A DNA stretch of 42,228 nucleotides from Zygnema cylindricum. Taxonomy: Eukaryota; Streptophyta; Zygnematophyceae; Zygnematales; Zygnemataceae. Position 1 is the stretch's first letter; every line of letters starts with the position of its first letter. Location: assembly GCA_037447655.1 (NCBI GenBank), contig JBBHKE010001482.1:1-42228 (forward strand). Direction: 5' to 3'. Of the stretch, positions 21,932 through 33,510 are shown piece after piece. Both the position numbers and the translations under genes were made by a program. The notes under the pieces were generated by a model that was given only the letters and a program-made list of their open reading frames with translations, had not been told where the DNA came from and made no database searches.

Positions 21932-22752
21932 TGTCATCTTTAGTAAATTTGTTTGTTTTTAGCAGTTTTTCTAGTTTGATTTGGTGTTTTCACATGTTTT
22001 CTTTTCCTTAGTTTCCTTTGGCTATTTTTTAGCACTAAGCGTTTTTTTTTTTCCCTTTTTTGAAACCCTTTGTACTTTGATGGTTTTTTCCATCGCACTT
22101 TTTGAAATAAAGCTTATTTTTCCCAATACCACGAACTTACAACAGTAAAATACACGCTATCAACATATCTACGCCAAAATGTTGGATGGCCACATCAATA
22201 TGTACTCCAATGTGATACTGGGGTCGAGGCAACACCAATTCTTACTTCGGCAAATATATGGCTGTTCGAACATTTGCCGTCGACACCAGTCTCAAATCGC
22301 AGGAACAAAAATAGCCCTAAGACTTCCTCCAGTCCGAAATTTATCGCAAGTGAACACGCGTAAGAACAAACTACTAAGAGTCAACCAAACGTAAGTACAC
22401 ACGTGAGAGTCAATCAATCGTAAACGTACACTTGTCTACAAGTACGATACACTGTACAAACACAAATTAAACTGTCGAAACTCCAAATGACTCCTTATAT
22501 TAAAACTGTCGTAATCAACACGAATTCATTGATACGCATAAGACAAAAAAATGTTGCTACAAATATTTACACCGACACCAGATCTGATGACGATTTATAA
22601 TATCCGATCTTCACTCACGTGGTACCGCTGTCATTGGAAAAGTCAAAACTTTAAAACTGGTTCATATCTACGTACGCATGTTTCGGTAGGCTCTCATTAC
22701 GCATTCATATTTCAACCGGGATAACGCCGAACGTGAACGTTGTGACATTTTA
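21932..22752. other. Spacer between candidate exon and TIR element A copy 2
   Basis: Likely 3' UTR of the candidate gene to about 22130, then sequence without a recognised feature. The 71-codon open frame at 22179-22394 shows no family motif that I can name. Confidence 0.4.
22106..22111 (+). terminator. Candidate poly(A) signal
   Basis: AATAAA about 175 bp downstream of the stop of the candidate exon ending at 21931. Confidence 0.35.
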
Positions 22753-22760
22753 CAGGGACA

Positions 22761-23577
22761 CCTAGTTGTTCAATGCGCGCGTTTTTTTCCTTTTTTCCAG
22801 TTTCTACGTATTGTACGTGACTTTTCAAAATATCGCAAAAAAGCGTCTACTGTAAACTGAAACTGAACTTTTACGGAAACATGTAGACAAATTACGGTAA
22901 CTGTACGGATATTTACGGGAACTGTACGAAAGATGAAGAAAAGATTAGATGCACATATCCCTACTTTATGTTCAGTAAACTGAACAGAATGTACACGGAT
23001 ATGCACGGAAATTTATCGTCACGACTACGGACATTTCCAAAAAGAGACGTTGCGGCGTCACACTATTTGAGCGCCGTAAGATCCAAATGTGTACAGACGC
23101 CTTCTTCAAATTTTCGAAAAGAAGCCGCCATAAATACTTCAACAGTTGAAAGCGAAAATTCAAGGAAAGATGCCATTACCGACGCCACGGCAGAAGAGAG
23201 AGAAGGCCATGGCTGCGTGTCTGTGTCAAACGGACTTTTTATTCTAACAAAAATAAAGCGTTTCGCGGGATTTGGACTTGGGCATACGTATGCACCGAGT
23301 AGACGGGGTAATGCTTGACCATAACCAGTTGATGTAGGTGTTTCGATGCTTACATGACGTGTGATGATTATATAAATTGATATTATGCTTTACCGCTAAT
23401 TTGACAAAAAGTGTACAAACTGCGGTACATGTTCAATTCAATTTTTTTTTCATGTACGGAATTGTAGGGACAAAAATTCATTAACGTTTTTTACGATTTT
23501 TTCAAATCAACCTCTCCAGTTTCTACATATTGTACGCGCGTTCGAATCGTGCGTAGAATACGTTTTGAACAACTATG
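22761..23577. mobile_element. TIR element family A, copy 2 (817 bp) with extra internal segment
   Basis: The left end reads CCTAGTTGTTCAATGCGCGC and the right end read in reverse is CATAGTTGTTCAAAACG. CAGGGACA flanks both sides (22753-22760 and 23578-23585). The outer arms match copy 1 (9757-10116): TACGG-rich stretches and the TTTCTACGTATT/TTTCTACATATT blocks. About 430 bp in the middle (roughly 22965-23395) has no counterpart in copy 1 and carries a 116-codon open frame. Confidence 0.68.
22968..23318 (+). CDS. Open frame inside TIR element A copy 2, function unknown
   Basis: A 116-codon frame, mostly within the extra segment absent from the shorter family member. It is hydrophilic and Ser/Arg/Lys-rich, with no transposase motif or family that I recognise. 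It may be a fragment of host sequence picked up by the element, or chance. Confidence 0.2.
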   Translation: MFSKLNRMYTDMHGNLSSRLRTFPKRDVAASHYLSAVRSKCVQTPSSNFRKEAAINTSTVESENSRKDAITDATAEEREGHGCVSVSNGLFILTKIKRFAGFGLGHTYAPSRRGNA

Positions 23578-23601
23578 CAGGGACATGAGCCATGTTTGCA
23601 T

Positions 23602-24283
23602 CATAGTTCAAAAGTAGGTGAAAGTAGGCCCATACAATGTGCCTATTGTATGTAAAACATACAATATGACCTTAAGACCCATATTCTACGGGTCGCGAAA
23701 TGAAAAAAAATAGTAACAAGAGTTGCACATCGACCGATAGAGAATTAAACGCCATGTCTAAATTTTGAACAACATTCGGACAAAAAAAGAAATCAATGAG
23801 TTTTGAGGTGTTTTTTATTTAAACTGTCAGATTTGGGCAATCGGACGGTCGCGGATCAAAGTCGCGATCTAAAAAGATCACATGAAAAGCCCATAAAACA
23901 ACTTACAATTTGACTATCTGTCATATTATCGTCTGCAATTTTGAAGGCCACACTGAATAGAGCCTCAAATTGACCATGGGACGATAAAAAAAAAAAAAAA
24001 CCGTGGTTCATTCACGGTAGAAATTTTGTTTGGTTGCCAGTTCGTTTTTTTTTTTTTTTCCAGGTTTTCTTTCCCGTAGAATGTCATCCTACGCCGTGTC
24101 AGTTCGCTAAAAAAATTTGTCCGGCGGCGTGCGCTATACTATGATTATACGTCAGATTCGTACGTTCGTACAAGAGTGTGCACAACGCACACACATACAA
24201 TATGCATACTCCACGCGAGTTTTGTGCCAAGTTTTGTGCGCCTACCAAAGGCCTATCATAAAAACGCATACTTTTGAACTATG
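23602..24283. mobile_element. TIR element family B, copy 2 (682 bp)
   Basis: The left end reads CATAGTTCAAAAGTAGG and the right end read in reverse is CATAGTTCAAAAGTATG. The flanks are GTTTGCAT (23594-23601) and GTTTGTAT (24284-24291), an 8-bp duplication with one change. The interior matches copy 1 (10205-10595) in reverse orientation, including the ATCGGACGGTCGC core and a TTTTGAGGTGTTTTTTATTTAAA segment. It carries A and T homopolymer runs near 23986 and 24046. There is no coding capacity. Confidence 0.7.
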
Positions 24284-24850
24284 GTTTGTATCCACCGGGT
24301 CCAAACGAGTTAAAGTAATCGCAAAATAACCGTATGCAAACGAATACGTGATTAAAGACAATCTACGATAACCCTTTGCACAAAATGTTAAGCCAACTAC
24401 GTTGATTTACAAAGAAGAAGCATTCTGATGGAGCATTAATACTCAAAGCTTTATCATTCACCTGATAACACATTATGTAATTGACCAGCCGCCTTAGAAA
24501 GCTGTAGCCGCTTTAGAAAGGTGGGTAGTCAGTTACGACATCGGAAGGAGCGAATGCTTTTGGGATGAATACCCAAAGGTAGCCCAACGACGTTGTTACG
24601 TCGACCCAATGTGCGTAAAAGACCAATATCAAAATATCGAGATGAATAACCAATAAATTTTTGAAATGGTAATGTTTGAATTTAACTCTGTATCGTCATA
24701 AATAATAGAGTGTGCCGATTTGTACTAATGTGTCTCTGATTTGTGCAAATGTGTCTCCTCCTTCGAAAAGAACTTCCATATGCCGATAAACGGAATATCT
24801 ACTGCTAATTTATATTTCCCGCTTATGTTAACGTCTTTATAGTTATTTCT
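24284..24850. other. Gene-free stretch
   Basis: No feature that I can support. It begins the long AT-rich tract. Confidence 0.5.
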
Positions 24851-24856
24851 TAAGTC

Positions 24857-25018
<162 letters not shown>

Positions 25019-25337
25019 TTTGTTTCTCTATTATCTTTTTTTCCCCCTCTTATCTATCTCTCTCTTTCGTTTTCCTCTATTTCCATATCTTTCTCATTTT
25101 CCACCTATTGTTTTTCTCTCCCTCTCTCTCGTTTTTTTCACCTCTCTTTTTTTGGTCTTTGTCAGTCTCTGCCACTGTTTCTACTCTTTCTTTATATATA
25201 TATTCCGTTTATTTTTTTATGTTTTTTTTATTTTTTTGTTTAATTTTTTTATTATGTATTCATTCTTTTCGCCTTTTTGTTTGTTTGTTTATTTATTTAT
25301 TTATGCATAAGTAGTTTTCTTTTGTCAAAAAACTTAG

Positions 25338-25560
25338 AACATGTCGTGAAAACCATGAACATCGTTGGAAATTCGATTCCTTATTTTTACAACGACGAAA
25401 AACAAAAATATAGACATTTTTTTTTATATGTAAGTTAACATTATTATTATTATTTTTTATTTTTTTTTTGCTTTAACGGTTTTTTATACTTTTTTTTCGC
25501 TATTTTTTTTTAATCTTTCGTTTAATCAAATTCATTGTCTTTTTATTTATAATTTTATTG
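25338..25560 (+). repeat. Dispersed AT-rich repeat family F, copy 1
   Basis: Begins with a conserved block of about 45 bp (AACATGTCGTGAAAACC, then GAACATCGTTGGAAATTCG) and runs on into T-rich sequence with TTAACATTATTATTATTA. Related copies lie at 29199, 29471 and 34265. Confidence 0.6.
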
Positions 25561-25647
25561 AAATTTGTCAAAAAAAGAAAATAAAAGTTAAACTATAGAG
25601 AAAATGATAAAAATATATATACCTAAAAATTTATATTTACCTAAAAG

Positions 25648-25672
25648 ATATATATATATATATATATATATA
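25648..25672 (+). repeat. (TA)n microsatellite, short
   Basis: About 12 TA units. Confidence 0.9.
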
Positions 25673-25721
25673 GAATAGAGAGCCTCCACTCCTTGAGCCA
25701 CCTCCTTATATATAGCTTGCG

Positions 25722-25754
25722 CCATGGCGCGCTCGTCGATCACGAGCGCCATGG
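25722..25754. repeat. GC-rich imperfect inverted repeat in AT-rich DNA
   Basis: CCATGGCGCGCTCGT and ACGAGCGCCATGG pair around a 5-bp loop with one CG bulge. It stands out as a short GC island in otherwise AT-rich sequence. Confidence 0.6.
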
Positions 25755-27000
25755 TGGAATAAAAAGGCTTCCAAATGAAAAAAAAAAAATAATAAGAAAA
25801 AGAAATGGCAAGTCACGGCACAACTGTTCGGTATGCTATGAAATCGTACGGGTTCATGTAAACTAAATAAATAATATATACGCTACGTTTAGTTTCTCTG
25901 TTTTTGTAAGAGGTTAAAAAAAAATTTATCTGAGAAACAACGTGGCTCATTTTAAACCATTGGATAAAAATTAAATATAATTGGGAAAATATTAAATAGT
26001 GTCATCGATACTTACTAAATTTGACGGGTTAAACTTAGGGTTATCGATGTAGTGTCGTTGTCGCCATTCGTTAATAACGATTTACTTTGCAGGTCTGTTT
26101 TCTATGTGCATCTTAGTATTACGTAGCGTGATTAAAAAAAAAGTTTTTTATGTGTGACTAAGTCTTGCGTAGCGTGATTATCGCGCTCTACGTGGGGTTT
26201 ACATGGGATCGCGCTCTACGTGGGGTTTACATGGGATTCCTATATCTAACAGATATACGTTACAGTACAATTGGATACGATGTAATATGTCATATTTGCA
26301 TATATTTCATACATATTTGTACTTTATGACGTATGTCTTTGCGATCCACCAAATTTGCGTATCGACCAAGATTTACTAAAATATCAAACAATAAATTTGA
26401 AATATTTTAAAAAAGTGCAGTAAACTCTACGGGACATGATGTTTGAATAACCTTCGACGTACCAAAGTTTTTTATCTTGACTCCATGTGTTAACGCATGC
26501 AGTACTAGGCGACATTTTTAGGTAGATTTCAAAAAATAGATTTCAAACACAATGACCTCTTCGATCCGGACTAGGTATTAGAGGGTCAATAATTATCCAT
26601 TTTAGATTGAACATCTTAAAAACAACTCTTGTCGCGTGCCTTGAAAAGGGTTCTATTTTCCCTCTCCTACTTTTTGGTGCAACCGTTTAGGCCAAAATTT
26701 GAATAGTCAACTTTTATGAATTTTCGGCTATTTCAGATTCATAAACTATATTGATTCTTATTTTAAAAGACTACAAAAATTTGACTAGTGTATTGATATT
26801 GATTTAAAGGTGATTATATCTGAACCGTATTGATTTCAAACCAAAAAGGTTAAGCACATTCATTAATCTAACAATTTATTCATTTCGAAATAAATAAATT
26901 TGACGATGTGAGGACACATGGCTCTATCTAAGATTAGTGTTCTAATATTATAGACGAAGACGGTTCATTGAATGGCCAAGATCATTTTTGTGCGTCCATG
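25755..27000. other. Gene-free AT-rich stretch
   Basis: No exon seen. It contains a 28-bp direct duplication with unit core TCGCGCTCTACGTGGGGTTT (starts 26181 and 26209). Confidence 0.55.
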
Positions 27001-27017
27001 AAACGACAAAAAATGTT

Positions 27018-27290
27018 ACCCCTATCTCTCACTCTCTACTCTCTTTCTCTCTCACTCTCAAGCTCACCTCCACTCTTACCCTTCCCTCTGACTCTCATTT
27101 CACTCTCTGTTTTCCATCCCATCCCTCCCTTCCCTCTTTCCTTTCCCTTACTTGCTTCCCTCCCCTTCTCTTTCCTCTTTCATTCGCCTCCTTCCCTTCC
27201 CTCTCTTTCTTAGACACATATTCTCATTCCCTCCCCTTTTTACTCAATCTCACATTCATTTTCAAAAACCCTCTCCTTTCTCCATTTATC
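27018..27290 (+). repeat. Pyrimidine-rich low-complexity tract
   Basis: Irregular CTCTCC/CTTTCC/CCCTTCC sequence. The Ser/Pro/Leu open frames across it are composition artefacts. Confidence 0.75.
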
Positions 27291-28200
27291 TTTCTACAAG
27301 AAAGGCAAAAAAATGCCTTCTTTGGTAGACAAAAAAAATGTTTTTAGAAAAAAGATTAGATTAAAAACATGGAGAAACAAAGAGAATAAATGCAACAAGA
27401 GTCATCACTTTTATCATGGAAGAGATCTAGAGACACCAATCAAAAAATCTGACGTAAAGGCGTCACTTTTGTCACGAAAAAGATCGAGGGATAACCAATC
27501 GAAAAATTTGACGCAGGTGAAGAATAATGGAAAATTCCAAAATTTGATAAGTAACAAATTTTAATTTTTTGTTTTTCCTTTGTATTTTTTCAACATTTTT
27601 TTTTTTTGAGAAGTCTGTTTTTTTTTAATAAACTATGGAAACAATACACTAAATAAAAAGAACTCAAACTGAAAATTTTCAAAACTGTATATTATAAAAA
27701 TACTTAAAAAAATGAATATAATATCATATTTGTCTCTCTCTCTTTCCCCTCTCTCTTTCCCTTCCTCATTTATCTTTCGACAAGAAAGGCACTCTCTCTT
27801 TCCCCTCTCTCTTTCCCTTCCTCATTTATCTTTTGACAAGAAAGGCAGAAGAATGCTTTCTTTGGTAGACAAAAAAAAAGATTTTTAGAAAAAAGATTGA
27901 AAAAAATAGCATAGAGGAACAGAGAGAATAAATAAAACAAAGTCATCACTTTTGTCACGGAAGAGATGGGACAGATGAAAATTAGAAAATTTCAAAGCGT
28001 ATATTAAAAATAATTAAAAAAATGAAATAATATCATCTTTGTCTCTCCCTCATTTATCTTTAAAATGAGAAAGTAGGAAGAATCTCCTTAGTGAACAAAA
28101 AAAGATTTTAGAAAAAGATTAAGGATAGAGAACCCGGAGAGAATAAATATCTGAAGAGTCGTCACTTTTGTCGGAAGAATTAAGGACACGATGAAAAATC
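27270..28200 (+). repeat. Three to four diverged direct copies of a ~300-bp unit
   Basis: Each copy has a pyrimidine lead, ATTTATCTTT-x-ACAAGAAAGGC, then TTTGGTAGACAAAAAAA, then GAGAATAAAT and a GTCATCACTTTTGTCACGG core. Copies begin near 27283, 27828 and 28056, with an extra core near 27460. A 58-bp local duplication of the lead lies at 27730-27846. Confidence 0.6.
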
Positions 28201-28690
28201 GGCCTAAAAAATCACCTTGAGTTAAGAAGAATAAGTTCGAGTCCGATAAATCCACAAATCTTCATATTTTGTATTTTTTTTTGTATTTTTACAAGTTTGT
28301 TGAATTTTAAAATAAAAAAACAATCAGTTAAAAGAATAGGATTAGATCAGAAAGTTATGGTAGTTACAGTGGTCAAATAAAATTAATCGTCAGTTAAAAT
28401 AGTTCAATAAAGGGTCGATCAAAATATTATCCGGATGGTCCACTATAATGAGGCAAATTGTTGATGTAAGTAAAAATAATTAAAAAACAACTATTATATA
28501 TAATTTTTTTTTTTTATGAAAAAACAGCTATTATATATAATTTTTTTATGGTTTTATCTTATTTAAACAATTTGTCATTTAGAAACAACTTTTATTTATA
28601 AAATATTAAATTGATAATTAAGTTATTTTTTAAAATTTACTATAAATTGTTAAGTAAAAAAAAAAACAAAGTTAGTGACTCAATAAATAA
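28201..28690. other. Gene-free AT-rich stretch
   Basis: No feature apart from A and T runs and a short duplication of CTATTATATATAATTTTTTT (near 28492 and 28529). Confidence 0.5.
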
Positions 28691-28693
28691 ATA

Positions 28694-28695
<2 letters not shown>

Positions 28696-28767
<72 letters not shown>
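28696..28767 (+). repeat. (TA)n microsatellite, ~36 units
   Basis: Uninterrupted TA dinucleotides. Self-complementary, so prone to cruciform formation and to length error in assembly. Confidence 0.95.
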
Positions 28768-28772
<5 letters not shown>

Positions 28773-28936
28773 AAACAAATAAATAATTGAATTAGTTTTT
28801 TTTTTTTTTAAGATTTTGAGAATTTGAAATTTAAAAAAATTATCGATCAAAAGACAATTTGAAGTTACTAAAACAAATAAAATCAAAGAAAAATTAAAAA
28901 TCAAATATATTAAACAGGAAAAATTAAACAATGTAG

Positions 28937-28939
<3 letters not shown>

Positions 28940-29016
<77 letters not shown>
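28940..29016 (+). repeat. (AT)n microsatellite, ~38 units
   Basis: A second uninterrupted array, 172 bp from the first. Confidence 0.95.
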
Positions 29017-29019
<3 letters not shown>

Positions 29020-29198
29020 CAAAAAAAAAACATCATTTTATTTTAGTGTAAAAAAACATAATCCATTTGTTTTTATTATAAAAAAGACAAACCGATTTTA
29101 TATTTTTAAAGGTAAATAACAAAATGCAAAAAAAAAAAAAAAAACATCATTCAAAATTCGATTCATACTTTTTACGAGAAACAAAAAAACTAAAATTG

Positions 29199-29750
29199 AA
29201 ACATGTTGGGAAAGCCTTGAGCATTGATGAGAATTCCATTCACATTTTTTACGATAAACAAAAATATAGATTAAAAAAAGTTATTTTTTTTACAGTTCGG
29301 TTTTTATTTGTATATAAATATAATAAGCAAAATCCATTTGTTTTCATTATATAAAGAGGACAAACTAAATTGTTTTTTTTTAAATAATAATTAACATAGT
29401 GTAATAATAATAATAAAAAAAAACATCGTTAAATATTCGATTCGTAATTTTTATGACAAAAAAAAAATGGAACTTGTCGGAAAAACCCTAAACATCGATG
29501 AGAATTCTATTCGCGATTTTTATGATAAAGTTTTAGTTTTTACTATTGGTTTTATATTTGTTGTTAATTTTTTTTATTATTATTTATTTTACATATTTTT
29601 TTATTTGTACTATTAATTTTTTATTTCATTTGTATTTTGTTTTAGTTTTCAATTTTCTATGATTTTTTTATTTTTTTTAATGTAAGTCAACACTATTTTT
29701 ATATATATAATTTTTTTTGAACATTTTTTTTAATAATTGTTAGAAAAACA
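29199..29750 (+). repeat. Dispersed AT-rich repeat family F, copies 2 and 3
   Basis: Two blocks in direct orientation start at 29199 (AACATGTTGGGAAAGCC) and 29471 (AACTTGTCGGAAAAACC). Each is followed by GAGAATTC-x-ATTC and a TTTTTACGATAAA/TTTTTATGATAAA motif. The T-rich tail with TACTATTAATTTT after copy 3 matches that after the copy at 34265. Confidence 0.6.
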
Positions 29751-30262
29751 CACATTAAAGACACATTATAATTTCACATATTGGCAAGTGGCATACTTTG
29801 AGCGTCTAGTAATTTGTGTCTTCCAACGAGCGTCTCTTTTTATTGTCTTTCTCGTTTTTTTTCTTTCACTTTTTTTTTCTCTTTTTTTTTTATGTGCCTC
29901 GTGTGGTTTTGAAAGGGTACAAATTAAAAAATAAGTGATTCGTGGAAATATTTTTTCCAATACAATTAATAAAGTGGTAAATTTTATTAATGTTTGTGAT
30001 ATAATGGGAAGGCGATTAAAAAAGAAATCTTCATCATCTAGATATTTTTTTCGCAATTTTATTTGAAAAAAAAAATGAGTAATTTTTTTTTTATTATTCT
30101 TTCATTTCATTTTATTTTACATTTGTTTTACAAAAAAATTATATCAAGGTAAACATAATGTGAATAGTATCATTTAAAAGAAAAACGGAAAGAGGCGTAG
30201 GAAAAATGTGACGATAGTGTAAACTGCATCATCTGCGATAAAAAAAAAAGAGATAATGTAAG
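29751..30262. other. Gene-free AT-rich stretch
   Basis: No exon or structured repeat that I can support; long T and A runs only. Confidence 0.5.
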
Positions 30263-30263
30263 A

Positions 30264-30540
30264 AAAACAATGATAATTACATGAGTTAGATAGACCTATA
30301 ACTACCGGAGACTGAAAAAATGAGATGTAAAACCACACATAAATAAAGATTTAAAAGCTGCAACTTTACAATGATTGAATGAAAGAAGGACAAATTTTGG
30401 AAAAAAAACAATGATAAAAACATGAGTTAGATAGACCTATAACTACCAGAGATTGAAAAAATGAGATGTAAAACCACACATAAATAAAGATTTAAAAGAT
30501 GCAACATTACAATGATTGAATGAAAGAAGGACAAATCCCC
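30264..30540 (+). repeat. 141-bp tandem duplication, two copies
   Basis: Two near-identical units with ATGAGTTAGATAGACCTATA at 30281 and 30422 and GAAAGAAGGACAAAT at the end of each. Only a few substitutions separate them, so the duplication is fairly recent. Confidence 0.9.
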
Positions 30541-31048
30541 AAAAGCAGTGAAAAATATCCAACCAATTTGTAACCCACATCAAAAAAAATTCAAACAAAC
30601 TTTCAAAAATACATTTTGAGCTTGAAATGTAGTAAATACCATACTTTATAACTTATTTTTGTAAATGCAACAACAGAGAGTAAAGTTAAAATAACAAAAA
30701 ACCAAATAATGCCTTATGTTAATACACATTATCTATCCACCCTCACTTTCTACAATATTTGAAAGACTTTTAAGATAACTCCGTATAAACTTCACCATCA
30801 TCAGTGTGGCTTTTGTAATAAATTTTATAATTGTTTTAGTCAACAATGATGGTTTTGCAGTCTTCCCAAATCAAACTAAAGAGAGGAAGCCAATAAAAGT
30901 TTTCATAAAGAAACCAATAAAATTCTTCATAAAGAAGTCAATAAAATTCTGTAGTATAAAGCGAATTTTTGAAAGTAGGGCAAAATTAGACTTACGCACC
31001 AATGACAATCGCATCAATGAGAATCCCATCAATGACAATTGCACTAAT
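30541..31048. other. Gene-free AT-rich stretch
   Basis: No gene. A run of short CAATGA/ATCCCATCAATGA units (about 14-15 bp) lies at 30997-31060. Confidence 0.5.
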
Positions 31049-31190
31049 GTCAATCGTTTAAAAAGTATTTGATAGAGTAGCCCCACCACAAAAATTAAAA
31101 ATGTCTGCAACTGACGGTAATGTCAATCGTTTATAAAGTATTTGATAGAGTAGCCCTACCACAAAAATTAAAAATGTCTGCAACTGACGG
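31049..31190 (+). repeat. 73-bp tandem duplication, two copies
   Basis: Units start with GTCAATCGTTTA at 31049 and 31122 and share AGTATTTGATAGAGTAGCCC and AATGTCTGCAACTGACGG. Confidence 0.9.
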
Positions 31191-31600
31191 GAATTCTAGT
31201 GTACTCGTATTGCACTATACCAAATTTCAAAAAAACCATCACAATTCGTTAGTAATTTTGTAAACATAAAAGTAGGCAGACTATGAGGATTATTCATATT
31301 TATAAACACCACGTCTAGAAGCAATATTGTCTAAAACAATGTCACATAAAGGGTTCATATATTAAAAGTGGAAATTCGATGCTTTTGTGATGTTTAAAGA
31401 GTAAGTTAGGACAATAATATGACAATTTTACAGAAAAATCAAAGATGGTGAGATCTAATAATGCAAGAAAGTTTTGAAGATTATTATAAGAAAAGCGAGA
31501 TAAGGCAACAATTTTTTTTTACTCACCGGAGTCGAATAGATTTGCAGAAATAAAAAGTCAAACCTTGCGAGAGATGGTGCTATCATGATCCACAACAACA
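31191..31600. other. Gene-free AT-rich stretch
   Basis: Nothing recognisable. Confidence 0.5.
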
Positions 31601-31604
31601 GGCA

Positions 31605-31722
31605 CAACGTCTTTTTATGGAAGGGTGTGATTTTGACATTGAACGTCTTTTTATGGAGAGAGGGGTGTGATTTTGACATTGAACGTCTTTTAATGGAGGG
31701 GCGTTATTTTGACATTGAACTA
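31605..31722 (+). repeat. ~40-bp tandem repeat, three copies
   Basis: Units carry AACGTCTTTT-ATGGA and TTTTGACATTGAAC, repeated three times with small length changes. Confidence 0.8.
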
Positions 31723-32480
31723 TGTCTGTAACCAAATACCGACTTAGAGTCTTGAATATTTATGGAATGGTAGTGTGCTAATGGTTCAACATTTAAACAT
31801 TTGAGGTTGTTGTGCGACCGTCGAAGTAGAATGAACACAAAGAAGAGCGAATAGAGAAGAGAACAAACACAGAGCTCGAGACGTTGGTCAATTATTTTTG
31901 CGGGGTTGAACTCACAATATCATGAGGACCTGAAAAAGTTTTATGAGGACTTGAAATTCGCAATGCACTTTTACGAACCTTGGTTTTCACAAAAATAAAT
32001 AGTAAGAAGAATTCTCAGAATAGGGGGTTTTTACAAAAAGAAATAGTAAAAAGAATTAAGGGAATAAGGGTTATAGGATTCAAATGATAAACTAGTACCT
32101 CACACTTGAGGCAAGATTTTTTAGACCCGTGGTCAAGGCGGTTTTGTTAAACCGGATAATAAAAATCAGTTACAAAGGGATGGGTTGAGTTTCCAAAGTT
32201 TGCGGGGAAAAGCAATGAGTTACAAAGTGATAGTATGCTTAGTTACCAAAGTTTGCGGGGAAATTCAATTACCGAGAAGTCGAAGTGAAGCTTACCTTCA
32301 ATAAGTAAATAGAAACATGGAGAAGAAGATAGGGGAGTGGCTTGAAAGAGTACTTGTGAAACTAAGGTGAAAAAACTTAACAGATTATCATATGATTCGA
32401 AAGGTTAGGATATCTTTAATCCCACTACTACATTTTCGGGGCAAAAGAATACAATTTTTTGTTATATTAATTAGTTCGTG
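31723..32480. other. Gene-free AT-rich stretch with short duplications
   Basis: Contains two copies of a block with AGTTACAAAG and CCAAAGTTTGCGGGGAAA (32165-32270) and paired short segments around 31985-32060. No exon was recognised. Confidence 0.5.
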
Positions 32481-32482
32481 GG

Positions 32483-32700
32483 AATGTGTCAAGAGTTCCT
32501 CAAATTTATGCTAAGCGAGAAAGTCAAGTGATTCAAACACTAAATAGAAACACGTATGGGAAAGGGCTTTCAAACATGTGGTTAGCAATAAGAATGTGTC
32601 AATAATTCCACAATTTTATGCTAAGAGACACAATCAGGTGATTCAAACAACAAGTGGAAACACGCATAGGAAATGGCTTTCAAACATTTGGTTGGCAGTT
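32483..32700 (+). repeat. ~110-bp direct duplication, two copies
   Basis: AATGTGTCAA at 32483 and 32593 opens two related units. Both contain TTATGCTAAG, GTGATTCAAAC, GGAAA and GGCTTTCAAACAT. Confidence 0.8.
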
Positions 32701-33510
32701 AAACATTTGAGGATGTTGAGTTACCTATTGGAAAAAAAATTGTAATAAAAAATAATGCAATAGTTGCTAGCTAGATGCAATATGTTAGAAATTAGACAGA
32801 TACATTTCCTGAAGTGATAATATTTTCAGCTAGAGTTTGGCTTTTAGCGGAATGAGGGAGTGAGGCATATCGAGACATGTGCTCATTTTTTCGTCTTTTT
32901 TTTCGTTTATATATATATTTTTTTATTTGTATTTTTTTTTACTCTCTCATTTTTGTTTTAGTTTCTCGTTTTTTTTATTTTTTTTTCTTTTGTATTTTTT
33001 ATTTAATTTTTTTTTTTCTGTTTTTTTTTTTTTTTTTTTCAATAGAAGAAGAAACAAACAGAAAAAAAAAAAACATGACAATATGTATTAACAATTAAAT
33101 GAAAAAAAAAAATTTGTGGTAAACAAAATACTTTGAAGTATGTACATTGTACATTCTGTACTGTAATTTTATACACATAATACTATTTCATAAGGGGGAC
33201 GAACGTAAACATAGTACTCTTTCGCATGATTGACGTCTAGGGTTCTGGAGTGTTACTTCTTTTTTATTTTAAGCTTTTTATATGACTCGAGAAAAGTGCT
33301 ATTTTGGACTTATTACTATTGGGGCAAATTTTGTTAGACCACAATAGTAAGTTTATGTAGAATTAATTTTTGAAAATAACCTTCTTTCCCAAGAAAAACA
33401 ATATTTTTTCCTTTATAATTTAGCATTTTATGTTTTGCAAAAAAAATAACATTTTGTTGTTAAATTGACATTTCCAATGTTTTTAGATCAACCCATCATT
33501 ATCTTGTATT
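32701..33510. other. Gene-free AT-rich stretch
   Basis: T-rich low-complexity sequence near 32880-33045. The Phe-rich open frames there are composition artefacts. No other feature. Confidence 0.5.

Noticed and set aside
25020-25314. Phe/Ser/Leu-rich frames resembling membrane proteins
   Set aside because: T- and CT-rich low complexity with two overlapping frames and no gene context.
28680-29036. 118-codon minus-strand frame of Ile-Tyr repeats
   Set aside because: Direct reading of the two TA arrays.
30264-30540. Direct repeats considered as a CRISPR-like array
   Set aside because: Only two long copies, no spacers, and a eukaryotic context.
32877-33098. Phe/Tyr-rich short frames resembling a transmembrane peptide
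   Set aside because: T-homopolymer sequence; composition alone explains it.
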